A stretch of 25,958 nt of DNA, from NCBI GenBank assembly GCA_034096865.1, contig JAWQFJ010012211.1, forward strand, positions 1-25,958, in the 5' to 3' direction. The notes beneath the pieces are model-generated. The model made no database searches. It was given only the letters and a program-made list of their open reading frames with translations, and was not told the DNA's origin. The first letter of the stretch is position 1. Each line of letters begins with the position of its first letter. The translations under genes were made by a program, and so were the position numbers. The DNA comes from Theodoxus fluviatilis (Eukaryota > Mollusca > Gastropoda > Cycloneritida > Neritidae). Shown piece by piece: positions 1 to 11,052 of this stretch.

Positions 1-42
<42 letters not shown>

Positions 43-387
43 GAAAAGAAGAGAAGGAGAGGAGGAGGAGGAGGAGGAGGAGGAGGAGGAGGAGGAGGAG
101 GAGGAGGAGGAGGAGGAGGAGGAGTAGGAGGAGAAGGAGGAGGAGGAGAAGGAGGAGGAGGGAGGAGGAGGAGGAGGAGGAGGAGGAGGAGGAGGAGGAG
201 GAGGAGGAGGAGGAGGAGGAGGAGAAGGAGGAGGAGGAGGAGGAGAAGGAGGAGGAGGGAGGAGGAGGAGGAGGAGGAGAGGAGGAGGAGGAGGAGGAGG
301 AGGAGGAGGAGGAGGAGGAGGAGGAGGAGGAGGAGGAGGAGGAGGAGGAGGAGGAGGAGGAGGAGGAGGAGGAGGAGGAGGAGGAGG

Positions 388-418
<31 letters not shown>

Positions 419-420
419 AG
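1..420. repeat. GA / GGA / GAC compound microsatellite
   Basis: A pure GA dinucleotide run (about 1-39) passes through a short GAAGA-rich transition into a long GGA trinucleotide run (about 52-387). That run is interrupted by a few GAA triplets, one GTA and some frame slips. A short GAC/GGC run follows to about 420. The forward strand is almost entirely purine, so triplex or G-quadruplex structure is possible. The left edge lies outside the window. No coding role is supported. Confidence 0.97.
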
Positions 421-1050
421 GGAGGGAGAATCTACGTCCTGAGGTTTGCTGACGTGACGAGTAAAGTTCTACCTATGTATTCTTACAGTCATGCTGTGTG
501 CATAAACGCTATATAATACCTTGAGCAATAACGCAAAGTACATCTGGGAGAGAGCGAAACAACGAACAGACTGTTGGAAGAGCAACGACAGTACAAACAT
601 GTTCCTCTGTAAGCAGACGTCGCTGTTGGCAACCAGGTAACAACGCGTTAGAATGGGTTTCCTCATTAGTCACACCTCTCTCTTTGCGTCTTGTTGACGG
701 GGATGCGATCTGTGTTGATATTAGAAGTGGCAGGCTTTAGACAGACGCAGGAAGACAAAAAGAGCGAAGGACTGTCCACATCCACATACGTTCATACAAC
801 CACACGCACACACGCCCACACAACCACGTCCTCCACGCTTCAGAGGGCCACGACATGAGGCAGCAACCACAACGTGACCTTTGCCCTCGCACACGGGGTC
901 AGCCCTGACTTGGACAGACTTTAAAGGGTGAAGGCCTTTTCTGAATGGCTGCCAAGTCTGAAAGCTGGTGGCCGCATTGCTGGACTGGGCCTCGAAATGG
1001 CCGGAGTTGCGTTGTCGTCATTTCCGTGCGGGTTAAGAGAAAAATCATTA
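421..1050. other. Single-copy stretch, no gene recognised
   Basis: Non-repetitive DNA between the GGA microsatellite and the reverse-strand dispersed-repeat copy. A short CA-rich patch lies near 780-830. The only open frames are 60-65 codons long, show no recognisable domain, and are what chance would give. I see no RNA gene, promoter or splice structure I can defend. Confidence 0.6.
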
Positions 1051-1285
1051 TAGCAGCCATTTTTGTAGAATAAGAACTGGAAGACAAATAGTGAAAGACG
1101 TATGTGTCCGCATTTTGATGAATAAAAATCGGCCGATGATGGTTAAAAAAATTGCATCAAATTATGGAAATGGTTTGATTAAGACTAAAAATCGTCGGAA
1201 ATATTGAGAATGCATAAGTTTTAATGTTACAATTTGTACACAGACACGTAAACAAATGTAAACAAAAACGATCGAATGGAATGTT
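1051..1285 (-). mobile_element. Dispersed-repeat copy A (unclassified, inverted relative to copy B)
   Basis: The reverse complement of this stretch aligns with the forward strand at about 10256-10488. The best block lies around the shared words TGTACAAATT, CATTCTCAATATT and GATTTTTAGT; I count 13 mismatches in 72 ungapped positions. A second conserved block is CTACAAAAATGG near the 1051 end. Copy A carries roughly 20 extra bases just before TGTACAAATT. The two copies are therefore diverged members of one AT-rich repeat family. Reading one frame gives related short peptides (CTN...KTY.FSIF...NQTI), but about half the base changes alter residues, so coding constraint is not indicated. No terminal repeat or target duplication was found, so the class is unknown. 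Weak similarity may extend inward to about 1340. Confidence 0.75.
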
Positions 1286-1639
1286 TGACGCTGTGGACGG
1301 CAGACGTGCGCAATGGTGGTGTGGTGTAGAGTGGAAGGAAACATGTCGGCAGTGCCTATGCGAGATCAAATTCGCTTAGCCAATAGCCAGTTGACATTTA
1401 GCGCCACTTGCCATGATAGGAGGGCGATCGCACACCAATTGTGCAGATTGTTCATTCTCGCCACGTCAGGCAAACGAAACTGTTCAGTTCAGAACTAGAC
1501 GCAATCGGGTTCCTGTAGAGCTTTTCATCGCACATAAAGTCACACGGGTCAGATGGACTCGTACTCGCAATCCCATCACGACAAAAAGTGGTGAGGTTTG
1601 AAGGCCGACCATCGCACACCAGTGCGAGTAGCGCTTGGC
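1286..1639. other. Single-copy stretch before the 8.5-kb array
   Basis: Unique sequence between dispersed-repeat copy A and the first 35/41-bp unit. Two overlapping open frames of about 60 codons (1313-1498 and 1413-1601) have no recognisable features and are probably chance. The array begins abruptly at about 1640 with a complete GTGGCTCCAG unit. Confidence 0.55.
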
Positions 1640-2211
1640 GTGGCTCCAGTGTGACTGGGAGCTATGGTGGCAGTCAAGATGTGGCTCCAGTGTGACTGGG
1701 AGCTATGGTGGCAGTCAAGATGTGGCTCCAGTGTGACTGGGAGCTATGGTGGCAGTAAGATGTAGCTCCAGTGTGACTGGAAGCTATGGTGGCAGTCAAG
1801 ATGTGGCTCCAGTGTGACTGGGAGCTATGGTGGCAGTGTGGCTCCAGTGTGACTGGGAGCTATGGTGGCAGTGTCGCTCTAGTGTGACTGGGAGCTATGG
1901 TGGCAGTGAAGATGTGGCTCCAGTGTGACTGGGAGCTATGGTGGCAGTGTGGCTCCAGTGTGACTGGGAGCTATGGTGGCAGTGTGGCTCCAGTGTGACT
2001 GGGAGCTATGATGGCAGTCAAGATGTGGCTCCAGTGTGACTGGGAGCTATGGTGGCAGTGTGGCTCCAGTGTGACTGGGAGCTTTGATGGCATTGAAGAT
2101 GTGGCTCCAGTGTGACTGGGAGCTATGGTGGCAGTGAAGATGTGGCTCCAGTGTGACTGGGAGCTATGGTGGCAGTGAAGATGTGGCTCCAGTGTGACTG
2201 GGAGCTATGGT

Positions 2212-5200
2212 GGCAGTGAGACTCCAGTGTGACTGGGAGCTATGGTGGCAGTGAAGATGTGGCTCCAGTGTGACTGGGAGCTGTGGTGGCAGTAAAGATG
2301 TGGCTCCAGTGTGACTGGGAGCTATGGTGGCAGTCAAGATGTAGCTCCAGTGTGACTGGGAGCTATGGTGGCAGTGAAGATGTGGCTCCAGTGTGACTGG
2401 GAGCTATGGTGGCAGTGTGGCTCCAGTGTGACTGAGAGCTATGGTGGCAGTGTGGTTCCAGTGTGACTGGGAGCTATGGTGGCAGTGTGGCTACAGTGTG
2501 ACTGGGAGCTATGGTGGCAGTGAAGATGTGGCTCCAATGTGACTGGGAGCTATGGTGGCAGTGAAGATATGGCTCCAGTGTGACTGGGAGCTATGGTGAC
2601 AGTGAAGTTGTGGCTCCAGTGTGACTGGGAGCTATGGTGGCAGTGAAGATGTGGCTCCAGTGTGACTGGAAGCTATGGTGACAGTGAAGATGTGGCTCCA
2701 GTGTGACTGGGAGCTATGGTGGCAGTGTGGCTCCAGTGTGACTGGGAGCTATGGTGGCAGTGTGGCTCCAGTGTGACTGGGAGCAATGGTGGCAGTGAAG
2801 ATATGGCTCCAGTGTGACTCGGAGCTATGGTGGCAGTGAAGATGTGGCTCCAGTGTGACTGGGAGCTATGGTGGCAGTGAAGATGTGGCTCCAGTGTGAC
2901 TGGGAGCTATGGTGGCAGTGTGGCTCCAGTGTAACTGGGAGCTATGCTGGCAATGAAGATGTGGCTCCAGTGTGACTGGGAGCTATGGTGGCAGTAAGAT
3001 GTGGCTCCAGTGTGACTGGGAGCTATGGTGGCAGTGAAGATGTGGCTCCAGTGTGACTGGGAGCTATGGTGGCAGTGTGGCTCCAGTGTGACTGGGAGCA
3101 ATGGTGGTAGTGTGGCTCCAGTGTGACTGGGAGCTATGGTGGCAGTAAAGATGTGGCTCCAGTGTGACTGGGAGCTATGGTGGCAGTCAAGATGTGGCTC
3201 CAGTGTGACTGGGAGCTATGGTGGCAGTGAAGATGTGGCTCCAGTGTGACTGGGAGCTATGGTGGCAGTGTGGCTCCAGTGTGACTGGGAGCTATGATGG
3301 CAGTCAAGATGTGGCTCCAGTGTGACTGGGAGCTATGGTGGCAGTGTGGCTCCAGTGTGACTGGGAGCTTTGGTGGCATTGAAGATGTGGCTCCAGTGTG
3401 ACTGGGAGCTATGGTGGCAGTGAAGATGTGGCTCCAGTGTGACTGGGAGCTATGGTGGCAGTGAAGATGTGGCTCCAGTGTGACTGAGAGCTATGGTGGC
3501 AGTGAAAATGTGGCTCCAGTGTGACTGGGAGCTATGGTGGCAGTGTGGCTCCAGTGTGACTGTGAGCTATGGTGGCAGTGTGGCTCCAGTGTGACTGGGA
3601 GCTATGGTGGCAGTGAAGATGTGGCTCCAGTGTGACTGGGAGCTATGGTGGCAGTGAAGATGTGGCTCCAGTGTGACTGGGAGCTATGGTGGCAGTGTGG
3701 CTCCAGTGTGACTGGGAGCTATGGTGGCAGTGTGGCTCCAGTGTGACTGGGAGCTATGGTGGCAGTGAAGATGTGGCTCCAGTGTGACTGGGAGCTATGG
3801 TGGCAGTGTGGCTCTAGTGTGACTGGGAGCTATGGTGGCAGTGTGGCTCCAGTGTGACTGTGAGCTATGGTGGCAGTGTGGCTCCAGTGTGACTGGGAGC
3901 TATGGTGGCAGTGAAGATGTGGCTCCAGTGCGACTGGGAGCTATGGTGACAGTGAAGATGTGGCTCCAGTGTGACTGGGAGCTATGGTGGCAGTGTGGCT
4001 CCAGTGTGACTGGGAGCTATGGTGGCAGTGTGGCTCCAGTGTGACTGGGAGCTATGGTGGCAGTGAAGATGTGGCTCCAGTGTGACTGGGAGCTATGGTG
4101 GCAGTGAAGATGTGGCTCCAGTGTGACTGGGAGCTATGGTGGCAGTGAAGATATGGCTCCAGTGTGACTGGGAGCTATCGTGGCAGTCAAGATGTGGCTC
4201 CAGTGTGACTGGGAGCTATGGTGGCAGTCAAGATGTGGCTCCAGTGTGACTGGGAGCTATGGTGGCAGTGTGGCTCCAGTGTGACTGGGAGCTATGGTGG
4301 CAGTGTGGCTCCAGTGTGACTGGGAGCTATGGTGGCAGTCAAGATGTGGCTCCAGTGTGACTGGGAGCTATGGTGGCAGTCAAGATGTGGCTTCAGTGTG
4401 ACTGGGAGCTATGGTGGCAGTGAAGATGTGGCTCCAGTGTGACTGGGAGCTATGGTGGCAGTGAAGATGTGGCTCCAGTGTGACTGGGAGCTATGGTGGC
4501 AGTGAAGATGTGGCTTCAGTGTGACTGGGAGCTATGGTGGCAGTGAAGATGTGGCTCCAGTGTGACTGGGAGCAATGGTGGCAGTCAAGATGTGGCTCCA
4601 GTGTGACTGGGAGCTATGGTGGCAGTGAAGATGTGGCTCCAATGTGGCTGGGAGCAATGGTGGCAGTAAAGATGTGGCTCCAGTGTGACTGGGAGCTATG
4701 GTGGCAGTGAAGATGTGGCTCCAGTGTGACTGGGAGCTATGGTGGCAGTGAAGATGTGGCTCCAGTGTGACTGGGAGCTATGGTGGCAGTGAAGATGTGG
4801 CTCCAGTGTGACTGGGAGCTATGGTGGCAGTGTGGCTCCAGTGTGACTGGGAGCTATGGTGGCAGTGAAGATGTGGCTCCAGTGTGACTGGGAGCTATGG
4901 TGGCAGTGAAGATGTGACTCCAATGTGATGGAAGCTATGGTGGCAGTGTGGCTCCAGTGTGACTGGGAGCTATGGTGGCAGTGAAGATGTGGCTCCAGTG
5001 TGACTGGGAGCTATGGTGGCAGTGTGGCTCCAGTGTGACTGGGAGCTATGGTGGCAGTGAAGATGTGGCTCCAGTGTGACTGGGAGCTATGGTGGCAGTG
5101 TGGCTCCAGTGTGACTGGGAGCTATGGTGGCAGTGAAGATGTGGCTCCAGTGTGACTGGGAGCTATGGTGGCAGTGAAGATGTGGCTCCAGTGTGACTGG

Positions 5201-7543
5201 GAGCTATGGTGGCAGTGAAGATGTGGCTCCAGTGTGACTGGGAGCTATGCTGGCAGTGAGGCTCCAGTGTGACTGGGAGCTATGGTGGCAGTAAAGATGT
5301 GGCTCCAGTGTGACTGGGAGTTATGGTGGCAGTGAAGATGTGGCTCCAGTGTGACTGTGAGTTATGGTGGCAGTGAAGATGTGGCTCCAGTGTGACTGGG
5401 AGCAATTGCGGCAGTGTGGCTCCAGTGTGACTGGGAGCAATGGTGGCAGTGAAGATGTGGCTCCAGTGTGACTGGGAGCTATGGTGGCAGTGAAGATGTG
5501 GCTCCAGTGTGACTGGGAGCTATGGTGGCAGTGTGGCTCCAGTGTGACTGGGAGCTATGGTGGCAGTGAAGTTATGGCTCCAGTGTGACTGGGAGCTATG
5601 GTGGCAGTGTGGCTCCAGTGTGACTGGGAGCTATGGTGGCAGTGCAGATGTGGCTCCAGTGTGACTGGGAGCTATGGTGGCAGTGTGGCTCCAGTGTGAC
5701 TGGGTGCTATGGTGGCAGTGAAGATATGGCTCCAGTGTGACTGGGAGCTATGGTGGCAGTGAAGATGTGGCTCCAGTGTGACTGGGAGCTATGGTGGCAG
5801 TGAAGATGTGGCTCCAGTGTGTCTGGGAGCTATGGTGGCAGTGGAGATGTGACTCCAGTGTGACTGGGAGCTATGGTGGCAGTGTGGCTCCAGTGTGACT
5901 GGGAGCTATGGTGGCAGTGAAGATGTGACTCCAATGTGACTGGGAGCTATGGTGGCAGTGTGGCTCAAGTCTGACTGGGAGCTATGGTGGCAGTGAAGAT
6001 GTGGCTCCAGTGTGACTGGGAGCTATGGTGGCAGTGTGGCTCCAGTGTGACTGGAAGCTATGGTGGCAGTGTGGCTCCAGTGTGACTGGGAGCTATGGTG
6101 GCAGTCAAGATGTGGCCCCAGTGTGACTGGGAGCTATGGTGGCAGTGAAGATGTGGCTCCAGTGCGACTGGGAGCAATTGTGGCAGTGTGGCTCCAGTGT
6201 GACTGGGAGCTATGCTGGCAGTGAAGATGTGGCTCCAGTGTGACTGGGAGCTATGGTGGAAGTGTGGCTCCAGTGTGACTGGGAGCTACGGTGGCAGTGA
6301 AGATGTGGCTCCAGTGTGACTGGGAGCTATGGTGGCAGTCAAGATGTGGCTCCAGTGTGACTGGGAGCTATGGTGGCAGTGTGGCTCCAGTGTGACTGGG
6401 AGCTATGGTGGCAGTGTGGCTCCAGTGTGACTGGGATCTATGGTGGCAGTGAAGATGTGGCTCCAGTGTGACTGGGAGCTATGGTGGCAGTGTGGCTCCA
6501 GTGTGACTGGGAGCTATGGTGGCAGTGAAGATGTGGCTCCAGTGTGACTGGGAGCTATGGTGGCAGTGAAGATGTGGCTCCAGTGTGACTGGGAGCTATG
6601 GTGGCAGTGAGGCTCCAGTGTGACTGGGAGCTATGGTGGCAGTGAAGATGTGGCTCCAGTGTGACTGGGAGCTGTGGTGGCAGTGAAGATGTGGCTCCAG
6701 TGTGACTGGGAGCTATGGTGGCAGTCAAGATGTGGCTCCAGTGTGACTGGGAGCTATGGTGGCAGTCAAGATGTGGCTCCAGTGTGACTGGGAGCTATGG
6801 TGGCAGTGTGGCTCCAGTGTGACTGAGAGCTATGGTGGCAGTGTGGTTCCAGTGTGACTGGGAGCTATGGTGGCAGTGTGGCTCCAGTGTGACTGGGAGC
6901 TATGGTGGCAGTGAAGATGTGGCTCCAGTGTGACTGGGAGCTATGGTGGCAGTGAAGATATGGCTCCAGTGTGACTGGGAGCTTTGGTGACAGTGAAGTT
7001 GTGGCTCCAGTGTGACTGGGAGCTATGGTGGCAGTGAAGATGTGGCTCCAGTGTGACTGGAAGCTATGGTGGCAGTGAAGATGTGGCTCCAGTGTGACTG
7101 GGAGCTATGGTGGCAGTGTGGCTCCAGTGTGACTGGGAGCTATCGTGGCAGTGTGGCTCCAGTGTGACTGGGAGACATGGTGGCAGTGAAGATATGGCTC
7201 CAGTGTGACTCGGAGCTATGGTGGCAGTGAAGATGTTGTTCCAGTGAGACTGGGAGCTATGGTGGCAGTGAAGATGTGGCTCCAGTGTGACTGGGAGCTA
7301 TGGTGGCAGTGTGGCTCCAGTGTGACTGGGAGCTATGATGGCAGTCAAGATGTGGCTCCAGTGTGACTGGGAGCTATGGTGGCAGTGTGGCTCCAGTGTG
7401 ACTGGGAGCTTTGGTGGCATTGAAGATGTGGCTCCAGTGTGACTGGGAGCTATGGTGGCAGTGTGGCTTCAGTGTAACTGGGAGCTATGCTGGCAGTGAA
7501 GATGTGGCTCCAGTGTGACTGGGAGCTATGGTGGCAGTAAGAT
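2212..7543 (+). repeat. Second internal duplication (offset 4391, then 4543 bp)
   Basis: Variants at 2212 (GGCAGTGAG lacking the GAT tail), 2281 (CTGTGGTGGC), 2451 (TGTGGTTCCA), 2601 (AGTGAAGTTG) and 2811 (AGTGTGACTC) recur 4391 bp downstream at 6603, 6672, 6842, 6992 and 7202. After that point the offset becomes 4543: GTAACTGGGA at 2931 and 7474, GCAGTAAGAT at 2991 and 7534. The 152-bp change equals two 35-bp plus two 41-bp units, i.e. a four-unit insertion in the downstream copy or a loss from the upstream one. The coordinates span both copies and the material between them. Confidence 0.85.
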
Positions 7544-9080
7544 GTGGCTCCAGTATGACTGGGAGCTATGGTGGCAGTGAAGATGTGGCTCCAGTGTGAC
7601 TGGGAACTATGGTGGCAGTGTGGCTCCAGTGTGACTGGGAGCTATGGTGGCAGTCAAGATGTGGCTCCAGTGTGACTGGGAGCTATGGTGGCAGTGAAGA
7701 TGTGACTCCAATGTGATGGAAGCTATGGTGGCAGTGTGGCTCCAGTGTGACTGGGAGCTATGGTGGCAGTGAAGATGTGGCTCCAGTGTGACTGGGAGCT
7801 ATGGTGGCAGTGTGGCTCCAGTGTGACTGGGAGAAATGATGGCAGTCAAGATGTGGCTCCAGTGTGACTGGGAGCTATGGTGGCAGTGTGGCTCCAGTGT
7901 GACTGGGAGCTTTGGTGGCATTGAAGATGTAGCTCCAGTGTGACTGGGAGCTATGGTGGCAGTGAAGATGTGGCTCCAGTGTGACTGGGAGCTATGGTGG
8001 CAGTGAAGATGTGGCTCCAGTGTGACTGGGAGCTATGCTGGCAGTGAGGCTCCAGTGTGACTGGGAGCTATGGTGGCAGTAAAGATGTGGCTCCAGTGTG
8101 ACTGGGAGTTATGGTGGCAGTGAAGATGTGGCTCCAGTGTGAATGTGAGTTATGGTGGCAGTGAAGATGTGGCTCCAGTGTGACTGGGAGCAATTGCGGC
8201 AGTGTGGCTCCAGTGTGACTGGGAGCAATGGTGGCAGTGAAGATGTGGCTCCAGTGTGACTGGGAGCTATGGTGGCAGTGAAGATGTGGCTCCAGTGTGA
8301 CTGGGAGCTATGGTGGCAGTGTGGCTCCAGTGTGACTGGGAGCTATGGTGGCAGTGAAGTTATGGCTCCAGTGTGACTGGGAGCTATGGTGGCAGTGTGG
8401 CTCCAGTGTGACTGGGAGCTATGGTGGCAGTGCAGATGTGGCTCCAGTGTGACTGGGAGCTATGGTGGCAGTGTGGCTCCAGTGTGACTGGGTGCTATGG
8501 TGGCAGTGAAGATATGGCTCCACTGTGACTGGGAGCTATGGTGGCAGTGAAGATGTGGCTCCAGTGTGACTGGGAGCTATGGTGGCAGTGAAGATGTGGC
8601 TCCAGTGTGTCTGGGAGCTATGGTGGCAGTGGAGATGTGACTCCAGTGTGACTGGGAGCTATGGTGGCAGTGTGGCTCCAGTGTGACTGGGAGCTATGGT
8701 GGCAGTGAAGATGTGACTCCAATGTGACTGGGAGCTATGGTGGCAGTGTGGCTCAAGTCTGACTGGGAGCTATGGTGGCAGTGAAGATGTGGCTCCAGTG
8801 TGACTGGGAGCTATGGTTGCAGTGTGGCTCCAGTGTGACTGGAAGCTATGGTGGCAGTGTGGCTCCAGTGTGACTGGGAGCTATGGTGGCAGTCAAGATG
8901 TGGCCCCAGTGTGACTGGGAGCTATGGTGGCAGTGAAGATGTGGCTCCAGTGCGACTGGGAGCAATTGTGGCAGTGTGGCTCCAGTGTGACTGGGAGCTA
9001 TGCTGGCAGTGAAGATGTGGCTCCAGTGTGACTGGGAGCTATGGTGGCAGTGTGGCTCCAGTGTGACTGGGAGCTACGGT
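4913..9080 (+). repeat. Internal ~1.4-kb segmental duplication (offset 2788 bp)
   Basis: Five or more rare variant words in 4913-6290 recur exactly 2788 bp downstream in 7701-9078. Examples are TGTGACTCCAATGTGATGG at 4913 and 7701, AGCAATTGCGG at 5401 and 8189, GCTCAAGTCTGAC at 5963 and 8751, TGTGGCCCCA at 6111 and 8899, and GGGAGCTACGG at 6281 and 9069. This marks a block duplication inside the array rather than unit-by-unit growth. A few bases differ between copies (for example the GAGAAATGATGG variant near 7832), so the duplication is not brand new or has been partly overwritten by conversion. Confidence 0.88.
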
Positions 9081-10149
9081 GGCAGTGAAGATGTGGCTCC
9101 AGTGTGACTGGGAGCTATGGTGGCAGTCAAGATGTGGCTCCAGTGTGACTGGGAGCTATGGTGGCAGTGTGGCTCCAGTGTGACTGGGAGCTATGGTGGC
9201 AGTGTGGCTCCAGTGTGACTGGGAGCTATGGTGGCAGTGAAGTTATGGCTCCAGTGTGACTGGGAGCTATGGTGGCAGTGTGGCTCCAGTGTGACTGGGA
9301 GCTATGGTGGCAGTGAAGATGTGGCTCCAGTGTGACTGGGAGCTATGGTGGCAGTGTGGCTCCAGTGTGACTGGGAGCTATGGTGGCAGTGAAGATGTGA
9401 CTCCAATGTGATGGGAGCTATGGTGGCAGTGTGGCTCCAGTGTGACTGGGAGCTATGGTGGCAGTGAAGATGTGGCTCCAGTGTGACTGGGAGCTATGGT
9501 GGCAGTGAAGATGTGGCTCCAGTGTGACTGGGAGCTATGGTGGCAGTGTGGCTCCAGTGTGACTGAGAGCTATGGTGGCAGTGTGGCTCCAGTGTGACTG
9601 GGAGCTATGGTGGCAGTGTGGCTCCAGTGTGACTGGGAGCTATGGTGGCAGTGTGGCTCCAGTGTGACTGGGAGCTATGGTGGCAGGGTGGCTCCAGTGT
9701 GACTGGGAGCTATGGTGGCAGTGAAGATGTGGCTCCAGTGTGACTGGGAGCTATGGTGGCAGTGTGGCTCCAGTGTGACTGGGAGCTATGGTGGCAGTGA
9801 AGATGTGGCTCCAGTGTGACTGGGAGCTATGGTGGCAGTGAAGATGTGGCTCCAGTGTGACTGGGAGCTATGGTGGCAGTGTGGCTCCAGTGTGACTGGG
9901 AGCTATGGTGGCAGTGAAGATGTGGCTCCAGTGTGACTGGGAGCTATGGTGGCAGTGTGCCTCCAGTGTGACTGGGAGCTATGGTGGCAGTGTGGCTCCA
10001 GTGTGACTGGGAGCTATGGTGGCAGTGAAGATGTGGCTCCAGTGTGACTGGGAGCTATATTGGCAGTGAAGATGTGGCTCCAGTGTGACTGAGAGCTATG
10101 GTGGCAGTGTGGCTCCAGTGTGACTGGGAGCTATGGTGGCAGTGAAGAT

Positions 10150-10255
10150 TCATGGGATTGACACTCTATGAAATGATCGCCGACGGGTTTGGTTATTCAT
10201 CACGCTTGGACTTTGCACGTGGACAGCTAGGGCGTCGGCACACTCCCCTCCATCC
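10150..10255. other. Unique spacer after the 8.5-kb array
   Basis: About 105 bp between the last array unit and dispersed-repeat copy B. Its mirror position on the left flank is longer (354 bp), and only faint similarity between the two spacers is visible. Confidence 0.5.
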
Positions 10256-10488
10256 GCATGTTTTATTAACAAATCGTTTTTGGATGTGTACAAATTATGA
10301 CAATAAAACGTATCCATTCTCAATATTCTCGATGATTTTTAGTTGTAATCAGACTATCTAAGTGTTTTGATTCAATTTTCTTACCATAATCGACCAATCT
10401 TTATTCCTCAAAATTTACGGACACAAACGTCTTCTGTTACAGGTAACTGCATCCCAGTTTTTATCCTACAAAAATGGAGGCTATCACA
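10256..10488 (+). mobile_element. Dispersed-repeat copy B (inverted partner of copy A)
   Basis: Forward-strand homologue of the reverse complement of 1051-1285, sharing AATCGTTTTTG, TGTACAAATT, CATTCTCAATATT, GATTTTTAGT and CTACAAAAATGG in the same order. Similarity fades just before 10256 and after about 10488. The 69-codon open frame running into it (10152-10361) is probably incidental. The two copies face opposite ways and bracket the 35/41-bp array. They could be terminal repeats of one large foldback-like element or two independent insertions. Neither termini nor target duplications are evident. Confidence 0.75.
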
Positions 10489-10530
10489 AAGTTACTACTA
10501 TCTTTAACTTGATCCCGGTGAACCCGTCTT

Positions 10531-10712
10531 CAGCCAAATAGCATTGGGCAAAGTTCCTCGTGACAGTGTACCCTTGACCCTTTACAGTTTAACATGCAGA
10601 GCCGAAACCCTGCGTGGGACAGACAGGAAAAATGTAGGACCTCAGGCAGGGACTGAACCCGCGACCTTTCGGTTAGCGCCCAAAATGCTCTTCCAGCTGA
10701 GGTACCATGGTC
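10531..10712 (-). mobile_element. tRNA-derived SINE (head plus part of body)
   Basis: On the reverse strand a polymerase III A box, TACCTCAGCTGG (10704-10693), is followed by a B box, GGGTTCAGTCCC (10660-10649). They span 56 nt, which matches tRNA gene geometry. The tRNA-like head folds in part. The T arm is GCGGG/CCTGC around TTCAGTC, and the anticodon arm is TTTGG/CCGAA around a seven-base loop GCGCTAA. The D stem keeps three pairs, and the acceptor ends pair with one mismatch and two wobbles. The anticodon region carries about two extra bases, so this is a degenerate head rather than a working tRNA. The arm resembles metazoan tRNA-Asn, but that assignment is weak. Downstream (10640-10531) lies a non-tRNA body whose last 55 bp recur at 10806-10860. 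No poly-A or short-repeat tail is obvious. Confidence 0.72.
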
Positions 10713-10805
10713 CGAGTTGTCTTCTCCTGTCTACACTGTCCTGTATCAGCGGCTGCTGTCTCGGTCTCATGTGCTCGGATGACCCGAATCCCAATATTGA
10801 ATCTG

Positions 10806-10860
10806 CAGCCATGCAGCATTGGACACAGTTCCTTACAACAAGGTAGCCGTGACCCTTTAC
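10806..10860 (-). repeat. Second copy of SINE body segment
   Basis: A 55-bp block matching 10531-10585 in direct orientation at an offset of 275 bp, with 13 mismatches and no gaps by hand alignment; TGACCCTTTAC is fully conserved at the end. No A or B box is visible on its upstream (higher-coordinate) side, so it may be the remnant of an older SINE copy or part of a dimeric element. Confidence 0.6.
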
Positions 10861-11052
10861 GTGGTATGGGCTGGATGAAAGACAGCGACATCAATCCGGC
10901 CATCGCCACCGGGGCAGCCACGGCCTATTCATTACTGGCAAGCAATACAATTAGCGGCAGGACGCGGCGCTTTGCTCTCGACGTCTACGGGCGCGGACTG
11001 TGGACTCTGTGCCCGTCCAAACAGCCGCCACTTCGACCTGCGGCGCGCCGAG

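Larger units (their letters stand above)
1640..10149 (+). repeat. 8.5-kb minisatellite of 35-bp and 41-bp units
   Basis: Roughly 220 head-to-tail copies of a unit beginning GTGGCTCCAGTGTGACTGGG and ending GGTGGCAGT (35 bp). A second class adds a 6-bp tail, GAAGAT or CAAGAT, giving 41 bp; occasional 40-bp units end in AAGAT. Both lengths occur intermixed throughout. Each unit carries an imperfect inverted repeat: arms GCTCCAGT and ACTGGGAGC around a GTG loop, with one bulged G. Neither length is a multiple of three, so no frame is conserved and no open frame is longer than about 70 codons; the array is non-coding. Rare variant units (GAGCAATTGCGG, GCTCAAGTCTGAC, GTGGCCCCAG, GAGCTACGG) recur at fixed offsets, showing large internal duplications. 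Confidence 0.98.

Noticed and set aside
1640..10149. CRISPR-like regular array with hairpin repeats
   Set aside because: Units abut head to tail without unique spacers, there are about 220 of them, and no cas genes or prokaryotic context exist. It is a minisatellite.
10640..10712. Functional tRNA gene on the reverse strand
   Set aside because: The acceptor pairing is imperfect, the D stem has only three pairs, the anticodon region has extra bases, and no terminator T-run follows directly; a SINE head fits better.
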